A DNA stretch of 64,000 nt from Lacipirellula limnantheis (GCF_007746075.1 NZ_CP036339.1:2755653-2819652); one strand, 5' to 3'. Shown: positions 44,345 through 54,351, counted from the stretch's first letter. Numbers and translations: made by a program. Notes: generated by a model not told the origin, from the sequence alone.

Positions 44345-44859
44345 GGCTTCGTTCCTTATGTAGAAGAGACGGCGGGAGGCCAGCTGAGGGGCAAGCTTTG
44401 CGGCATCTCGCGGAAGGCTAATGGGAAAAATCGCAATTTAGGCGCCGTAGGGGGCTGGGAGGCGTCGCCCATGCGAAGGGACGGTTTACGGCGAGGCATC
44501 TCAAAACTGTGCCGGGAACTGTGCGTTTCTGACACGGGGGTGCGCCCCAACGGACAGTCTACTGCGTGCGTGGCGCCGCCGCGGCCAGTGGCGTAAGCAG
44601 TTTTTTAGGCAAAATCTAGGCATGCCGGCCGGCGCCGACGCGGTTCGCGGAAAGTTGCACGATTGGTCCGAAGCTTGCGAGCATCGAACGCGGCCCACCA
44701 GGATTTGACGAAGTTGCCCCCAACATACCTCGCGAACAGTTCATGGTTCGATCGCGCCACACTCCCGACCGAGGCGCCGCGACGGACGAGCGATTGGTGC
44801 GGGGGTCGCATGGTGTTAGAACTAGGGAAAAGGAAGGGTTCCCAAGTTCCGTGGCCGGC
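44345..44859. other. Divergent intergenic region before the sensor kinase
   Basis: 515 bases. The kinase frame is open back to 44743, but that part is not globin-like. No repeat from the other families and no RNA gene was seen; it should hold promoters for uspA and the kinase operon. Confidence 0.4.
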
Positions 44860-46470
44860 ATGTCTGAACAAGATTTTGCGCGTCTTTATGAATCGATGCA
44901 GCGATATGTCGGTTGGACCGACGGCGACGCAAAGCGGGTGGCTGCGATGTGGCCGCTGGTCTCGCCTCAGGCGAAATCGCTTATCGATGATTTTTACGCG
45001 GAGATTCAGCGACACCCCAATGCCGCGCGCGTCATTACCGGCGGACCGGAGCAAATCGAGCGGCTGTCGCAAACGCTACGGGAATGGTTGGCCCAGTTGT
45101 TCGCGGGCAAGTACGACATTGAGTACATTTCGCGCCGCTGGCGCGTCGGTTATCGGCACGTGGAGATAGGGCTCGAGCAGCGATTTACGAGCTTGGCGAT
45201 TTCCCGCCTGCGGACGGGCATCAAGCAAGCAGTTTGCTCCTCTTGGCGAGGCTCGTCCGAAGAATTGGCGGCGTCGTTGACGTCGATCAACAAGCTGCTC
45301 GATCTTGATCATGCGTTAATCCAGGATGCGTATGAGTTTGAATATGTAAGTCGCCAACGGCAGTTCGAGCGCGAACGGGGGGAGCGTAAGTTTCGGCATC
45401 TCGTGGAAAACGCGAGTTGTCTGATCATTATCGTCGACCCGATGCGAACGGCGGCGTACTTCAATCCCTACGCCGAAGCGGCGACGGGGTACTCGGCGAA
45501 AGAGATCGAACACGTACACGACCGCGTGTTGGGCGTGTTGGGAGGCGATCGGGCCGAGGTGGAAGCCTGCTTGGCCGACGTTTTCGCTGGCGGCGGCCCG
45601 GTGGCGTACGAGACGCAGATCGAACGGCGCGGCGGTTCGCCGCGCTGGATTAATTGGACGCTAAGCCGCATTGACGGGATGGACGACGACCGAATGGTCC
45701 TGGCGGTCGGGCACGACATCACCGAGCAGCGGCGCGCCGCGGTTCAAGTGCTGCAGGCGAACCGGCTGGCGACAATCGGGGAGATGTACGCGCGGCTGGC
45801 GCACGAGAGCCGCAACGCGCTCCAGCGTATGCGCGTCTGCACGGAGATGCTGACAGACCAATTGGCTGAGTCGCGCGATGCGTCGGAACTGCTCAAGCGT
45901 TTAGAGCACGCGCAGGGCGACCTGCAGCGGCTGCTCGACGAAGTGCGGAACTTTGCGGCGCCCATCGTGCTGGAACGGACCGAGTGCCGACTGTCGACGC
46001 TGTGGCGAGAAGCCTGGAATTTGCTGCAGGGCGTGCGGCGGGATCGCCGCGCGGAATTGATCGAGGCAATGCCGGCGGAAGGTTGTCCGACGATGCGTCT
46101 CGACCGTTTTCGGCTGGTGCAGGCTTTTCGCAATATCTTTGAGAATTCACTGGCCGCGTGCGGCGATCCGCTGAAATCGACCGTTTCGTGTCGGCAGGTA
46201 ACGCGCGACGACGCGCCTTGGATCGAATTGACGATCGATGATAACGGCGCCGGTTTTACGGATGATGGCAAGGAGCGGGGATTTGAACCGTTCTTTACGA
46301 CGCGCGCCAGCGGCACGGGACTGGGCCTGGCGATTGTGCGTCGCGTCATCGAAGCGCATGGCGGCGAAGTCGCCGTCGCGGATGCTCCCGGCGGCGGCGC
46401 AAGAATTGCAATCCTGCTACCCGAACACCCCAACGGGGCCTGCGATACGGACGCGACCATCGGGGCCTGA
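44860..46470 (+). CDS. Globin-coupled PAS sensor histidine kinase
   Basis: 536 residues from ATG 44860 (a GTG three codons earlier is also possible). Residues 1-165 form a protoglobin-type sensor globin with the heme-binding proximal His100 in RRWRVGYRHVEIGLEQRF, the standard IGL signature of globin-coupled sensors. A PAS domain (about 175-290: FRHLVENASCLIIIVDPMRT, YFNPYAEAATGYSAKEIEHV, GHDITEQRRAAVQ) follows. The kinase core has phospho-acceptor His315 in ARLAHESRNALQRM and the ATPase boxes NIFENSLAA, DNGAGF and GTGLGLAIV. It probably senses oxygen, NO or CO and passes phosphate to the NtrC-type regulator encoded 37 bases downstream. No membrane segment, so cytosolic. Confidence 0.92.
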   Translation: MSEQDFARLYESMQRYVGWTDGDAKRVAAMWPLVSPQAKSLIDDFYAEIQRHPNAARVITGGPEQIERLSQTLREWLAQLFAGKYDIEYISRRWRVGYRHVEIGLEQRFTSLAISRLRTGIKQAVCSSWRGSSEELAASLTSINKLLDLDHALIQDAYEFEYVSRQRQFERERGERKFRHLVENASCLIIIVDPMRTAAYFNPYAEAATGYSAKEIEHVHDRVLGVLGGDRAEVEACLADVFAGGGPVAYETQIERRGGSPRWINWTLSRIDGMDDDRMVLAVGHDITEQRRAAVQVLQANRLATIGEMYARLAHESRNALQRMRVCTEMLTDQLAESRDASELLKRLEHAQGDLQRLLDEVRNFAAPIVLERTECRLSTLWREAWNLLQGVRRDRRAELIEAMPAEGCPTMRLDRFRLVQAFRNIFENSLAACGDPLKSTVSCRQVTRDDAPWIELTIDDNGAGFTDDGKERGFEPFFTTRASGTGLGLAIVRRVIEAHGGEVAVADAPGGGARIAILLPEHPNGACDTDATIGA

Positions 46471-46507
46471 CCGCAACGCCGCCATACTTTACCGGCAAGA
46501 AAATTCC

Positions 46508-47878
46508 ATGAGCCAAACCAGCGCCAACGCCGATATCGACCTGTTGCTTGTCGACGACGACCATGAACTGCGGAGCGACATCGCACGCTACTTGAGCGTA
46601 CACGGATATCGCGTGCAGCAGTGCGCCGACGGCGAGGAGGCGCTCGCTCAATCGGAGCGGCGGGCCTTCGACGTCGCGGTGCTGGATCTCGCGATGCCGG
46701 GCATGAGCGGACTCGAGGTGTTGCAGCGGCTGAAAGCCCGCGGCGCCGAGTGCGAGGTCGTGATGCTTACCGGCGAAGGGACGATTGAAATCGCGGTCGA
46801 GGCGATGAAGCTCGGTGCGAGGGAATTCCTGAGCAAGCCGATTAGCCTGCGCGAGCTCGACCGGTTGGTGCGCAAGGCGTGCGAAACGGGACAGTTGCAG
46901 CGCGAGAACCAGCAGCTCAAGGCGGTGATTAAGCAGCAACAGCAACGGACGCCGAGCATGGTCGGCGAGTCTTCCGCCATGCAAGAGGTTTATCGACTGA
47001 TTCAACGGACGGGGCCCGCGAACAAGCCGATTCTCATCCAAGGGGACAGCGGTACCGGCAAGGAACTTGTGGCCCGAGCGCTGCACGAGGCAAGTCCGAT
47101 TGCGGACAAGCCGTTCGTGGTGATTAATTGCGCTGCGTTGCCCGAGACGCTGCTGGAGAGCGAACTCTTCGGCCACGAGAAAGGGGCTTTCACGGGCGCC
47201 GTCGGCGCGAAGCCGGGACTGTTTGAAGTCGCGGATGGGGGAACGCTGTTCATCGATGAGATCGGCGAGCTGGCCGGATCGCTGCAGGCGAAGTTGTTGC
47301 GGGTCTTGGAGGACGGCTCGCTGCGGCGGATTGGTTCGGTGAAGGAGCGTCGGGTGAGGGTCCGGCTCATTGCCGCGACCAACCGCGATATGGCAAAAGA
47401 GGTGCGTGAAGGTAGATTTCGCGAGGATCTCTTCTATCGAATCAACGTGCTCACCATCTTTCTGCCGCCGCTGCGGGAACGCGAAGGGGACATCAAGCTG
47501 CTGTTGAATCACTTTCTGGGGACTGACTGGCACATGGACGACGAAGTCCTGCGTATCTTCGAGAATTACAGCTGGCCGGGCAACGTGCGGCAACTGATCA
47601 ACGCCGTAGAGCGCGCGAAGATTCTTGCGGAAGACGAGTGGATCCGCGCCCAGAACTTGCCGCCCGAGATCGTCAAAGGAGCGGCCGCGGCCCCGACGCT
47701 TAAGGTGGGCGAGAACGTCGATCTTGATACGGTCAATAAGCTGCACGTCGCCGACACATATAAACGATTTGGCGGCAACAAGGCTCGGACGGCGCGAGCA
47801 CTCGGCATCGGCCGTCGCACCCTTTACCGCCTGCTGGAAAAGTATGGCATCGACGCCGGGGATCCCGCAGCCAATTGA
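46508..47878 (+). CDS. Sigma-54-dependent NtrC-family response regulator
   Basis: 456 residues from ATG 46508. The receiver domain has acidic pocket LLLVDDDHEL and phospho-acceptor Asp60 in VLDLAMPG. The AAA+ domain has Walker A QGDSGTGKELVARAL (about 178-192), the sigma-54 loop GAFTGA (226-231), Walker B GGTLFIDEIGEL and ATNRDM. The Fis-type helix-turn-helix is at the C-terminus (NKARTARALGIGRRTLYRLLEKYG). It should activate sigma-54 promoters when phosphorylated by the globin-coupled kinase. The two genes form an operon (37-base gap). Target promoters are not visible. Confidence 0.95.
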   Translation: MSQTSANADIDLLLVDDDHELRSDIARYLSVHGYRVQQCADGEEALAQSERRAFDVAVLDLAMPGMSGLEVLQRLKARGAECEVVMLTGEGTIEIAVEAMKLGAREFLSKPISLRELDRLVRKACETGQLQRENQQLKAVIKQQQQRTPSMVGESSAMQEVYRLIQRTGPANKPILIQGDSGTGKELVARALHEASPIADKPFVVINCAALPETLLESELFGHEKGAFTGAVGAKPGLFEVADGGTLFIDEIGELAGSLQAKLLRVLEDGSLRRIGSVKERRVRVRLIAATNRDMAKEVREGRFREDLFYRINVLTIFLPPLREREGDIKLLLNHFLGTDWHMDDEVLRIFENYSWPGNVRQLINAVERAKILAEDEWIRAQNLPPEIVKGAAAAPTLKVGENVDLDTVNKLHVADTYKRFGGNKARTARALGIGRRTLYRLLEKYGIDAGDPAAN

Positions 47879-48328
47879 GGGCGGGCCGGAAAGGCATCAA
47901 GGGTTTGCCGACGGCGGCTTACATCTCGATTCTAATGTACAGTATGCGACCGGCAGCAAAATGCGCTTGCGCGCTTTCGCCACCGCGGTTTTTGACGCGG
48001 ATCATCGTTCGGATTTGAGGGTCGACGGGGCCGCGGCGGCGACATTTAGCCACAACTATCCCTCGCGGAGCCCGAGGCCTCAATACGGCGCCAATGCGTC
48101 CCTTGTTGAACTTCTTCGTAAGGGTTTCGGCAAGATCCTCGCGGAGCACGGATGCATGGATGTGGCGAGACGTCGCCGGGGGCACCCGGCGAACGTTGCA
48201 ACGGCTCAGCGGCCTCAGCATACGCTCGCTTAGCGAATGAGCAGGCATCTTCGGGTCAAAGGGTCGCCTGCGTCTCGGTCATGATTTGAAGTCTGTTACC
48301 GCCGCGCTAATTCAAGCGTGGAGCGGCT
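47879..48328. other. Intergenic region between convergent genes
   Basis: 450 bases between the NtrC-type gene and the lactonase stop. A minus-strand 109-codon frame lies here without ribosome site or family likeness. Nothing else was recognised. Confidence 0.4.
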
Positions 48329-49600
48329 TCACTGCAGCTTCGCAAGATCCAGGCAGACGATCATCGACGGATTTCCGACGGCCGCGTAGTGCCCCGTAAA
48401 AGTGAGTCCGCCCCGATCGCGATCAACGGCGAAGATCGCGACGTTGTCGCCGCGTTGATTGCAGCAGTACAGGAACTCTCCCTGCGGGTCAAAACCGAAG
48501 CTGCGCGGATAGTTGCCTCGCGTCCACTCTTCGCCGACGTGCGTTAGATCTCCGCTATCGCTGACGGCGAAAATCGCAATGCTGTCATGCAAACGATTAC
48601 CCGCGTACACAAAGCGCCCATCTTTCGACACGAGTATCTCGGAGCAGAAGTTGCTGCCAACGAAAGCGGGCGGAAGCGTCGAGATGGTTTGCTGGGCAGC
48701 GAGGCTACCGGTCGCGGAGTCGTAGTCGAACCGAACAATCGTCGACCCTTCTTCTTGAATTGAATAGAGCCAGCGCCCGTTAGGATGGAAGTCGAAATGA
48801 CGCGGCCCATCGCCCGGCGGGAGCGATGTCTGAGGCGCCTCTGCGGGAGTGAGGATCCCGCGTTCGTCATCAAAGACCCAGACGAAGATGGCATCGAGGC
48901 CAAGATCGGCATGCAAGACGTGGCGTCCGGCTGGGTCGGCCGCGATCATGTGAGCATGAGTCCGATCATGACCGCTGAAAGCATAGCTGCCGGGAGGCGC
49001 ATTCGTCGCTCGCGCGGGACCAATCGTTCCAGAGTCGCGCTTGACGTCACTCGCCTCGCCGAGGCAACCATCGGCGAGAATCGGCAGGACGGCGATCGAT
49101 CCGCCAAAGTAATTGGCCACCAACAGAAAACGGCCGGAAGGGTGAACGCTCACGTAGGTGGGACCACTCCCGCCAGAACTCACTGAATTGAGAAACTTGA
49201 GGTCGCCGTCAAGGGGATTGATGGCGTACGCGCTAACCGTTCCCTCCTGCGCCTCGCCCACTCGATCGGTTTCGTTCGCAGAATAGAGCCTGTCCCGGGC
49301 AGCGTTCAGTGCGAGGCAGCTAGGACTTGTGCCAGACTCCACCACTCTGCTGGGCGTCAGCGCGCCGCTGCGCCGGTCGATTTGAAAGATGTGAATGCCG
49401 CGGCCATTGCCAGGGGGAAGATCGACCTGGGTCGGTAGCACGTCGTGGAGCGGCGAGCTGAATGTTCCGACGTATGCGATCAGCGGCGCGCTCGGCTCCT
49501 GGGAGGTTGCGAGCCGCATGCTCGCTAACAACGGAGTCGTTCCAGCAAGAGCCGCAGATTTCGCGAGGAACGAACGGCGTGAAAGCGAACAATGCGTCAT
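48329..49600 (-). CDS. Tat-exported lactonase-family beta-propeller protein
   Basis: 423 residues from ATG 49600, with a Tat signal (LSRRSFLAKSAALAGTTPLL). Seven propeller blades of the 6-phosphogluconolactonase/YbhE type follow: LIAYVGTFSSP, GRGIHIFQIDRRSGALTPS, SPSCLALNAARDRLYSANE, GPTYVSVHPSGRFLLVANYF, HAHMIAADPAGRHVLHADLG, GPRHFDFHPNGRWLYSIQEE and YPRSFGFDPQGEFLYCCNQR. The family hydrolyses lactones such as gluconolactone. Export fits oxidation products of sugars outside the cytosol. It is the last of three minus-strand genes, 28 bases after the DUF1501 gene. Confidence 0.87.
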   Translation of the reverse strand: MTHCSLSRRSFLAKSAALAGTTPLLASMRLATSQEPSAPLIAYVGTFSSPLHDVLPTQVDLPPGNGRGIHIFQIDRRSGALTPSRVVESGTSPSCLALNAARDRLYSANETDRVGEAQEGTVSAYAINPLDGDLKFLNSVSSGGSGPTYVSVHPSGRFLLVANYFGGSIAVLPILADGCLGEASDVKRDSGTIGPARATNAPPGSYAFSGHDRTHAHMIAADPAGRHVLHADLGLDAIFVWVFDDERGILTPAEAPQTSLPPGDGPRHFDFHPNGRWLYSIQEEGSTIVRFDYDSATGSLAAQQTISTLPPAFVGSNFCSEILVSKDGRFVYAGNRLHDSIAIFAVSDSGDLTHVGEEWTRGNYPRSFGFDPQGEFLYCCNQRGDNVAIFAVDRDRGGLTFTGHYAAVGNPSMIVCLDLAKLQ

Positions 49601-49628
49601 GACATTACTTTGCGAGGAGAGCTAAGAA

Positions 49629-51074
49629 CTATGCTCGGATGATTTCTTGAAGGACTCGCGCTTCGCGCCCGGCGGTGAGGTGTTGCTCCAGTCCGCCTTG
49701 CAAGTACGTTAGTTTGCGGTGATCCAATCCGAAGAGATGCAGCAGGGTTGCTTGAAAGTCGTTGGGCGTGACTACGTTGGCGACGGCTCGGTGCCCGAAC
49801 TCGTCCGTCTCGCCGTAGGTGATGCCTGGCTGAAATCCCCCGCCGGCGACCCATGCGCTGAAGCCTTGGCCGTTGTGGTCCCGTCCCGCAAGGGCCGGAT
49901 CGCCATGGCTCTCCGTGACCGGCAAACGCCCGATCTCACCTCCCCAGTGGACGATCGTGGTGTCGAGCAGCCCGCGCTGCTTGAGGTCCTTCACGAGCGC
50001 TGCCGACGGCTTGTCGGTGCGACGGCAAATGGCTGGCAACCCTTCACGAATATTGGTGTGATTGTCCCACGGCTGGCCGCCCAAGAAGAGTTGTACAAAC
50101 CGGACGCCCCGTTCAACCAAGCGCCGCGCGATCAGGCAGCGCGTCCCGTATTCGCTCGTCTCAGGATGATCGATTCCATACATGGCGCGGGTCGCAGCCG
50201 TCTCCTGAGAGACGTCAAGTGCGTCCGAGGCGGCCGTTTGCATCGCGGCGGCAAGTTCGTAACTCGCGATGCGGGCTTCAAGGTCGGCTTCGCCGGGATG
50301 GAGGTGAAGATGGCGCTCGTTGAGTTGCCGTAAAAAGGCAAGGTTCTGCTCCTGAATGACGCCGCGCAAATGGCCAGGAGCTTCTAGATTTAGGATGCGC
50401 GGCTCGCGGGGCCGCAACACGGTCCCTTGAAACAGCGGCGGCATGAACCCGTTGGACCAATTACTAACCCCATCAACCGGAAGCCCGCCGGGGTCGGTGA
50501 GGACTAGATAGGCCGGCAGCTCTTGGCTCTCGCTGCCGAGGCCGTAAACCAGCCAGGAGCCCATCGTCGGCCGACCGACCACGCCGGGGATGCCGCCATG
50601 AAAGTAACGAATGGAAACTTCGTGGCCATTGGCGCCCGTATGCATTGAACGAATGAGACACACGTCGTCAATGATCTCGGCGAGGTGCGGCAGTAGCTCG
50701 GAAATCTCCGTGCCGCACTCGCCGCGTTTGGCGAACTTCCAAGGGCTTGCCAACAGGGTCTTGCTCGCTCCGTTGACGAAGCTGAATTGCACCTCGCCCG
50801 GATAGTCGCTGCCGCTGAGACGGTTCAGTTCAGGTTTCGGGTCGAACAAATCAACATGCGAAGGTCCCCCGTGCTGAAAAAGGGAAATCATCGCGTTCGC
50901 GCGCGGCGCGAAATGCGGACGCTTCGGAGCGAGGTCAAAGCGGATCGGCGTCGAAGGGGGCTTTGCCGGCGCTGCCCAGGCCGACTGCTGAGAATTCAGC
51001 CAAGCCAGCGCCACAGCGCCAATGCCCATCGCGTTTTCGGCCAGAAAGCTGCGGCGAGTGAGCGGGGCGAGCAT
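49629..51074 (-). CDS. Tat-exported DUF1501 protein
   Basis: 481 residues from ATG 51074, chosen because AGGA lies about 10 bases upstream; an ATG at 51092 adds six residues. Tat signal LTRRSFLAENAMGIGAVALA. DUF1501 (sulfatase/alkaline-phosphatase-like fold) phrases follow: MISLFQHGGPSHVDLFDPKP, LLPHLAEIIDDVCLIRSMHT, GRPTMGSWLVYGLGSE, RFVQLFLGGQPWDNH, TIVHWGGEIGRLP and GRDHNGQGFSAWVAGGGF. These proteins are nearly always encoded beside DUF1549/DUF1553 cytochromes in planctomycetes, as here (73-base gap). The catalytic activity is not known. Confidence 0.93.
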   Translation of the reverse strand: MLAPLTRRSFLAENAMGIGAVALAWLNSQQSAWAAPAKPPSTPIRFDLAPKRPHFAPRANAMISLFQHGGPSHVDLFDPKPELNRLSGSDYPGEVQFSFVNGASKTLLASPWKFAKRGECGTEISELLPHLAEIIDDVCLIRSMHTGANGHEVSIRYFHGGIPGVVGRPTMGSWLVYGLGSESQELPAYLVLTDPGGLPVDGVSNWSNGFMPPLFQGTVLRPREPRILNLEAPGHLRGVIQEQNLAFLRQLNERHLHLHPGEADLEARIASYELAAAMQTAASDALDVSQETAATRAMYGIDHPETSEYGTRCLIARRLVERGVRFVQLFLGGQPWDNHTNIREGLPAICRRTDKPSAALVKDLKQRGLLDTTIVHWGGEIGRLPVTESHGDPALAGRDHNGQGFSAWVAGGGFQPGITYGETDEFGHRAVANVVTPNDFQATLLHLFGLDHRKLTYLQGGLEQHLTAGREARVLQEIIRA

Positions 51075-51147
51075 GGATCGACTTCCTAACATTCAGAATT
51101 AACGCGGAGAGAAGGCAATGCCTTGACCAATTGCGGGTGGAAAGCAA

Positions 51148-54100
51148 TTAGTCGATGTAGAGGAACTCGTTCGAACTCAACAGGGCGTGGCAAAGATTCG
51201 TGAGCGCTTGCATTTCAGGCGATCTGCCGGCGGGCGCCAGCTGAGGATTTCGTCGTATCTGATCACGCTGATGCGTGATCAAGTCGCTTGCCGCTTGCAG
51301 TTCCTCGCGGCTCGGTGACCGAGCGAATGCAAGCTCCCAGGCCTTGACGACGCTGGCGAGTTCAACGCCTGGAGCGCTTTCTCGCGGTCCATGAAATCCT
51401 TCATGCGAGCGGAACACAGTAGGAGCACGACCCTCCTTGGCCAGCGTTAACTCAACACGCCATGTAAACGAATCGGAGGTGACGTTCGCGCGACAGTCGG
51501 CGACGAAGTCGATCGTGTCTCCCGCCTGGATCGACACGCGTTCGACGGCGGTACACACCTCGCCGTTTTGCACGACCCAGTCGCCGATCACGCCCAAGTT
51601 ACTGGCAATGATCACTCCGCGCACGCCGTCGCCATGCTCGCTGGCGTGGCCGAGGGCGCCTTGGATGGAGACAATTCCGTCCTCGGCAGCGGTCCAGCGG
51701 CGAATGGGGGCCATCCCCGGTCGGTCGCCCGCGTGTCCGCCATCGGCATGAAGCAGGGCCCAGCCGGTATGTTCGTCGGGCAACGACTCGCTTCCCTGCC
51801 AACTGGCGCCGGTCCAATGTCCGAGCGGCGTGAATGACGTGGTCCGACCTGAGGGAACATCGATGCCGCCGTAGCCAAATTGCCAGGCTTCAGGAGCCGC
51901 TTCCCAGCGCCGTGGCAATCCAGAAACTAGTTCAGCGGCGCAATCTGCGGTCGGCTCACGTTGGGCGCGATCGGCAAGCACGGCCGCTTGGCTCAACCAA
52001 AATTCGCCGTTCATCAGCATTAACGACTGCGTTGCTACGGTCGAAGACGGACGCACGTCGCAGTTCGTTTCCATGACCGGCGCGTCAAACGCTTGCATTA
52101 GCGCTACCGGCTGCGTGCGCCGCTGCAGTAGATAGATGCTGCGACGCTGCACGCCGGGCGCCGCGACGATCTGACCGCTGTCATCTTCAACGACGCCCAT
52201 GGCCGGCCCAAACATCGAGCGATCGAGGGCGCCGCTCGCGGCCAGCGCTCGATCACGGAGCGCCTCGGCATCTAGTCGTGACACCTTCTTGCGCGAGTAA
52301 TGCCTGCCGTCCGGGTCTGCGGCGATTTGGGCGGAGTCTTGTGCCGATGCCTGACGATACGCCGTCGAAAGCATGATCGTGCGATGCAGACGCTTCAAAC
52401 TCCAACCATTGTCCCGAAGTTCAGCGGCCAACCAATCGAGTAACTCGGGATGAGTAGGCAACGCGCCTAGTTTCCCAAAATCAGAAGGGGTCGCGACGAT
52501 CCCACGACCAAAGTGATGCATCCAAACGCGATTGGCGATGACGCGCGCCGTCAGCGGATTGTCAGGTCCCGTGAGCCACTGCGCGAACGCCAAACGGCGT
52601 CCGGTGGTCGGCGCATCGGCGCCTTTCGCGGGAAACTCAACTCGACCCGACTCGGGCGAGCAGACGGAGAGCGTCCCTGGTGCAATCGTTTCCTTCGGCT
52701 GGCGGTAATCGCCGCGGTGAAACAAGCGGGTTTCCGGCGAATGATTGGGCGGCTCGACAAGCGGCTGAATGAACTCTTCCGGTGGTTTCTTCGCGCGTAC
52801 GGCAGCGATCTGTTCATCGAACTTTTTCAGATCGTCGGCTGCCGCCTGATTGTATTGATAGAGCACGCCTTCCGAGAGATTCACGCTGGGGTACTTCTCT
52901 AGGAGTTGCTTCTGCTGGTCGTTCCGCTGATCGGCCGCCGTTTCATAGGCCGCGCGAAGCTCCGCCCGGAGTGGTTCGGGGAACTTGGCGAGTTCCTTCT
53001 CAATGGCTTCGGCCATGTGCACTGCGAGCTTGGCAGCGCGATCGGCGGCGATCCTCTGAACTTCAGTCTCAAGTTCGGCCGCTTGCTCGCGGTTGGCCGC
53101 TGTGTAGAGCGAGACGAGACGCTCCGCAGGAGTTTTCCATGCTTGCCAGTCGAGCGCCGGTTCGAAGACTGCCCGGAGCGCGTAATAGTCTGACTGAGGA
53201 ATCGGATCGTACCGATGATCGTGGCACTGCGCGCACGCAACGGAGACGCCTAGCAATGACGTGGTGACAATTTTCAGCGTGTCGGCGACGACTTGGTTGC
53301 GCGTCTCAGGGGTCGCATCGCCGCTGGCCGTGTGGTCGGCGGCCATGCGTAGAAATCCAGTGGCCGTTAGCAGTTCAATCTGCTCGGGAGTCAGGTCGCC
53401 GTTGATTGGCCCCGCCAATTCGTCGCCGGCCAGTTGCTCTTGCAGAAAGCGATCGAAGGGAACGTCCGCATTGAACGCTCGAATCACATAATCGCGATAC
53501 TTGAATGCCCAGGCACGAACGGGATCGAGCATCGCGCCCCCGTCGCTGTCGGCATACCCGGCCGCGTCGAGCCAGTGGCGGGCCCAACGCTCGCCGTAAT
53601 GAGGCGACGCCAGCAGTCGTTCAATCAGTCGCTCGTACGCATCGGGCGATTCGTCGGCGAGAAACTGCTCGGCTTCTGCCGTGGTCGGCGGCAAGCCCAA
53701 TAAGTCGAAGTAGGCGCGTAGCATGAGCGTTTGCTTGCCGGCGTCTGGAGCGAATTCCAGTCCGGAGGGCATCGATGCCGCCAACAGTGCATCGATTGAG
53801 GTGCGAATGCGGGGGCCATGTGGTAACGAAGCGACGTCGGGGCGTATGATGGGTTGAAAGGCCCACCAGGCGCGCTCTTCAACGGTGATCCCCAATCCGG
53901 GTGCGATGGCGTCGGGTTCGGGGCGGCCCGTTTTGGCGCCCGCGGCAATCCAACGGGCGACCGTTCCGATCTCACTTGGCTTCACCTTGGCGCCATTCGG
54001 CGGCATGTCGCCGGCGCGCATCTTCGCAATCAATAAGCTTGCGTCAGGGTCGCCTGGCACAATCGCCGGCCCCGAGTCTCCCCCAGTCCGTTGGAATCTG

Positions 54101-54351
54101 ACAAGGCGAAGATCGAGGCCTCCCTCTTTCTCGTCAGTGGCGCCGTGACAGTCGAAGCAATATGCGCGAAATATGGGACGCACGTCCGCTTCGAACGTTG
54201 GTTCCGACGCCGAGAGAGGTGCGCAGATCAAGGCTGCGGAGATAGCGGCGAGCAAAGCCGTGATCCGTGCGATTGCACGACGGTTCGATTGATCGAAACC
54301 GCCAGCGACTGACTTCATGTCCGCTGGCTGCAAATGGGGTTTGCTAGTCAT
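51148..54351 (-). CDS. Planctomycete cytochrome c / DUF1549 / DUF1553 protein
   Basis: 1067 residues from ATG 54351 (an ATG 11 codons on is also possible). A hydrophobic export segment (ITALLAAISAALICAPLSA) is followed by the planctomycete-type cytochrome c domain with heme site CFDCH (Cys65, Cys68, His69) and distal methionine region MRAGDMPPNG. DUF1549 contains a second CxxCH (VACAQCHDHRYDPIPQSDYY). DUF1553 starts around WLTGPDNPLTARVIANRVWM. Inside DUF1553, after AELVSGLPRRWEAAPEAWQFGYG, an extra beta-rich domain of about 150 residues interrupts the family before ELASVVKAWELAFARSPS resumes. It is likely an exported electron-transfer or sugar-oxidising protein paired with DUF1501; the substrate is unknown. 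Confidence 0.95.
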   Translation of the reverse strand: MTSKPHLQPADMKSVAGGFDQSNRRAIARITALLAAISAALICAPLSASEPTFEADVRPIFRAYCFDCHGATDEKEGGLDLRLVRFQRTGGDSGPAIVPGDPDASLLIAKMRAGDMPPNGAKVKPSEIGTVARWIAAGAKTGRPEPDAIAPGLGITVEERAWWAFQPIIRPDVASLPHGPRIRTSIDALLAASMPSGLEFAPDAGKQTLMLRAYFDLLGLPPTTAEAEQFLADESPDAYERLIERLLASPHYGERWARHWLDAAGYADSDGGAMLDPVRAWAFKYRDYVIRAFNADVPFDRFLQEQLAGDELAGPINGDLTPEQIELLTATGFLRMAADHTASGDATPETRNQVVADTLKIVTTSLLGVSVACAQCHDHRYDPIPQSDYYALRAVFEPALDWQAWKTPAERLVSLYTAANREQAAELETEVQRIAADRAAKLAVHMAEAIEKELAKFPEPLRAELRAAYETAADQRNDQQKQLLEKYPSVNLSEGVLYQYNQAAADDLKKFDEQIAAVRAKKPPEEFIQPLVEPPNHSPETRLFHRGDYRQPKETIAPGTLSVCSPESGRVEFPAKGADAPTTGRRLAFAQWLTGPDNPLTARVIANRVWMHHFGRGIVATPSDFGKLGALPTHPELLDWLAAELRDNGWSLKRLHRTIMLSTAYRQASAQDSAQIAADPDGRHYSRKKVSRLDAEALRDRALAASGALDRSMFGPAMGVVEDDSGQIVAAPGVQRRSIYLLQRRTQPVALMQAFDAPVMETNCDVRPSSTVATQSLMLMNGEFWLSQAAVLADRAQREPTADCAAELVSGLPRRWEAAPEAWQFGYGGIDVPSGRTTSFTPLGHWTGASWQGSESLPDEHTGWALLHADGGHAGDRPGMAPIRRWTAAEDGIVSIQGALGHASEHGDGVRGVIIASNLGVIGDWVVQNGEVCTAVERVSIQAGDTIDFVADCRANVTSDSFTWRVELTLAKEGRAPTVFRSHEGFHGPRESAPGVELASVVKAWELAFARSPSREELQAASDLITHQRDQIRRNPQLAPAGRSPEMQALTNLCHALLSSNEFLYID

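Noticed and set aside
47919..48248. 109-residue minus-strand frame between the NtrC-type gene and the lactonase
   Set aside because: Arg-rich, no ribosome site and no recognisable motif.
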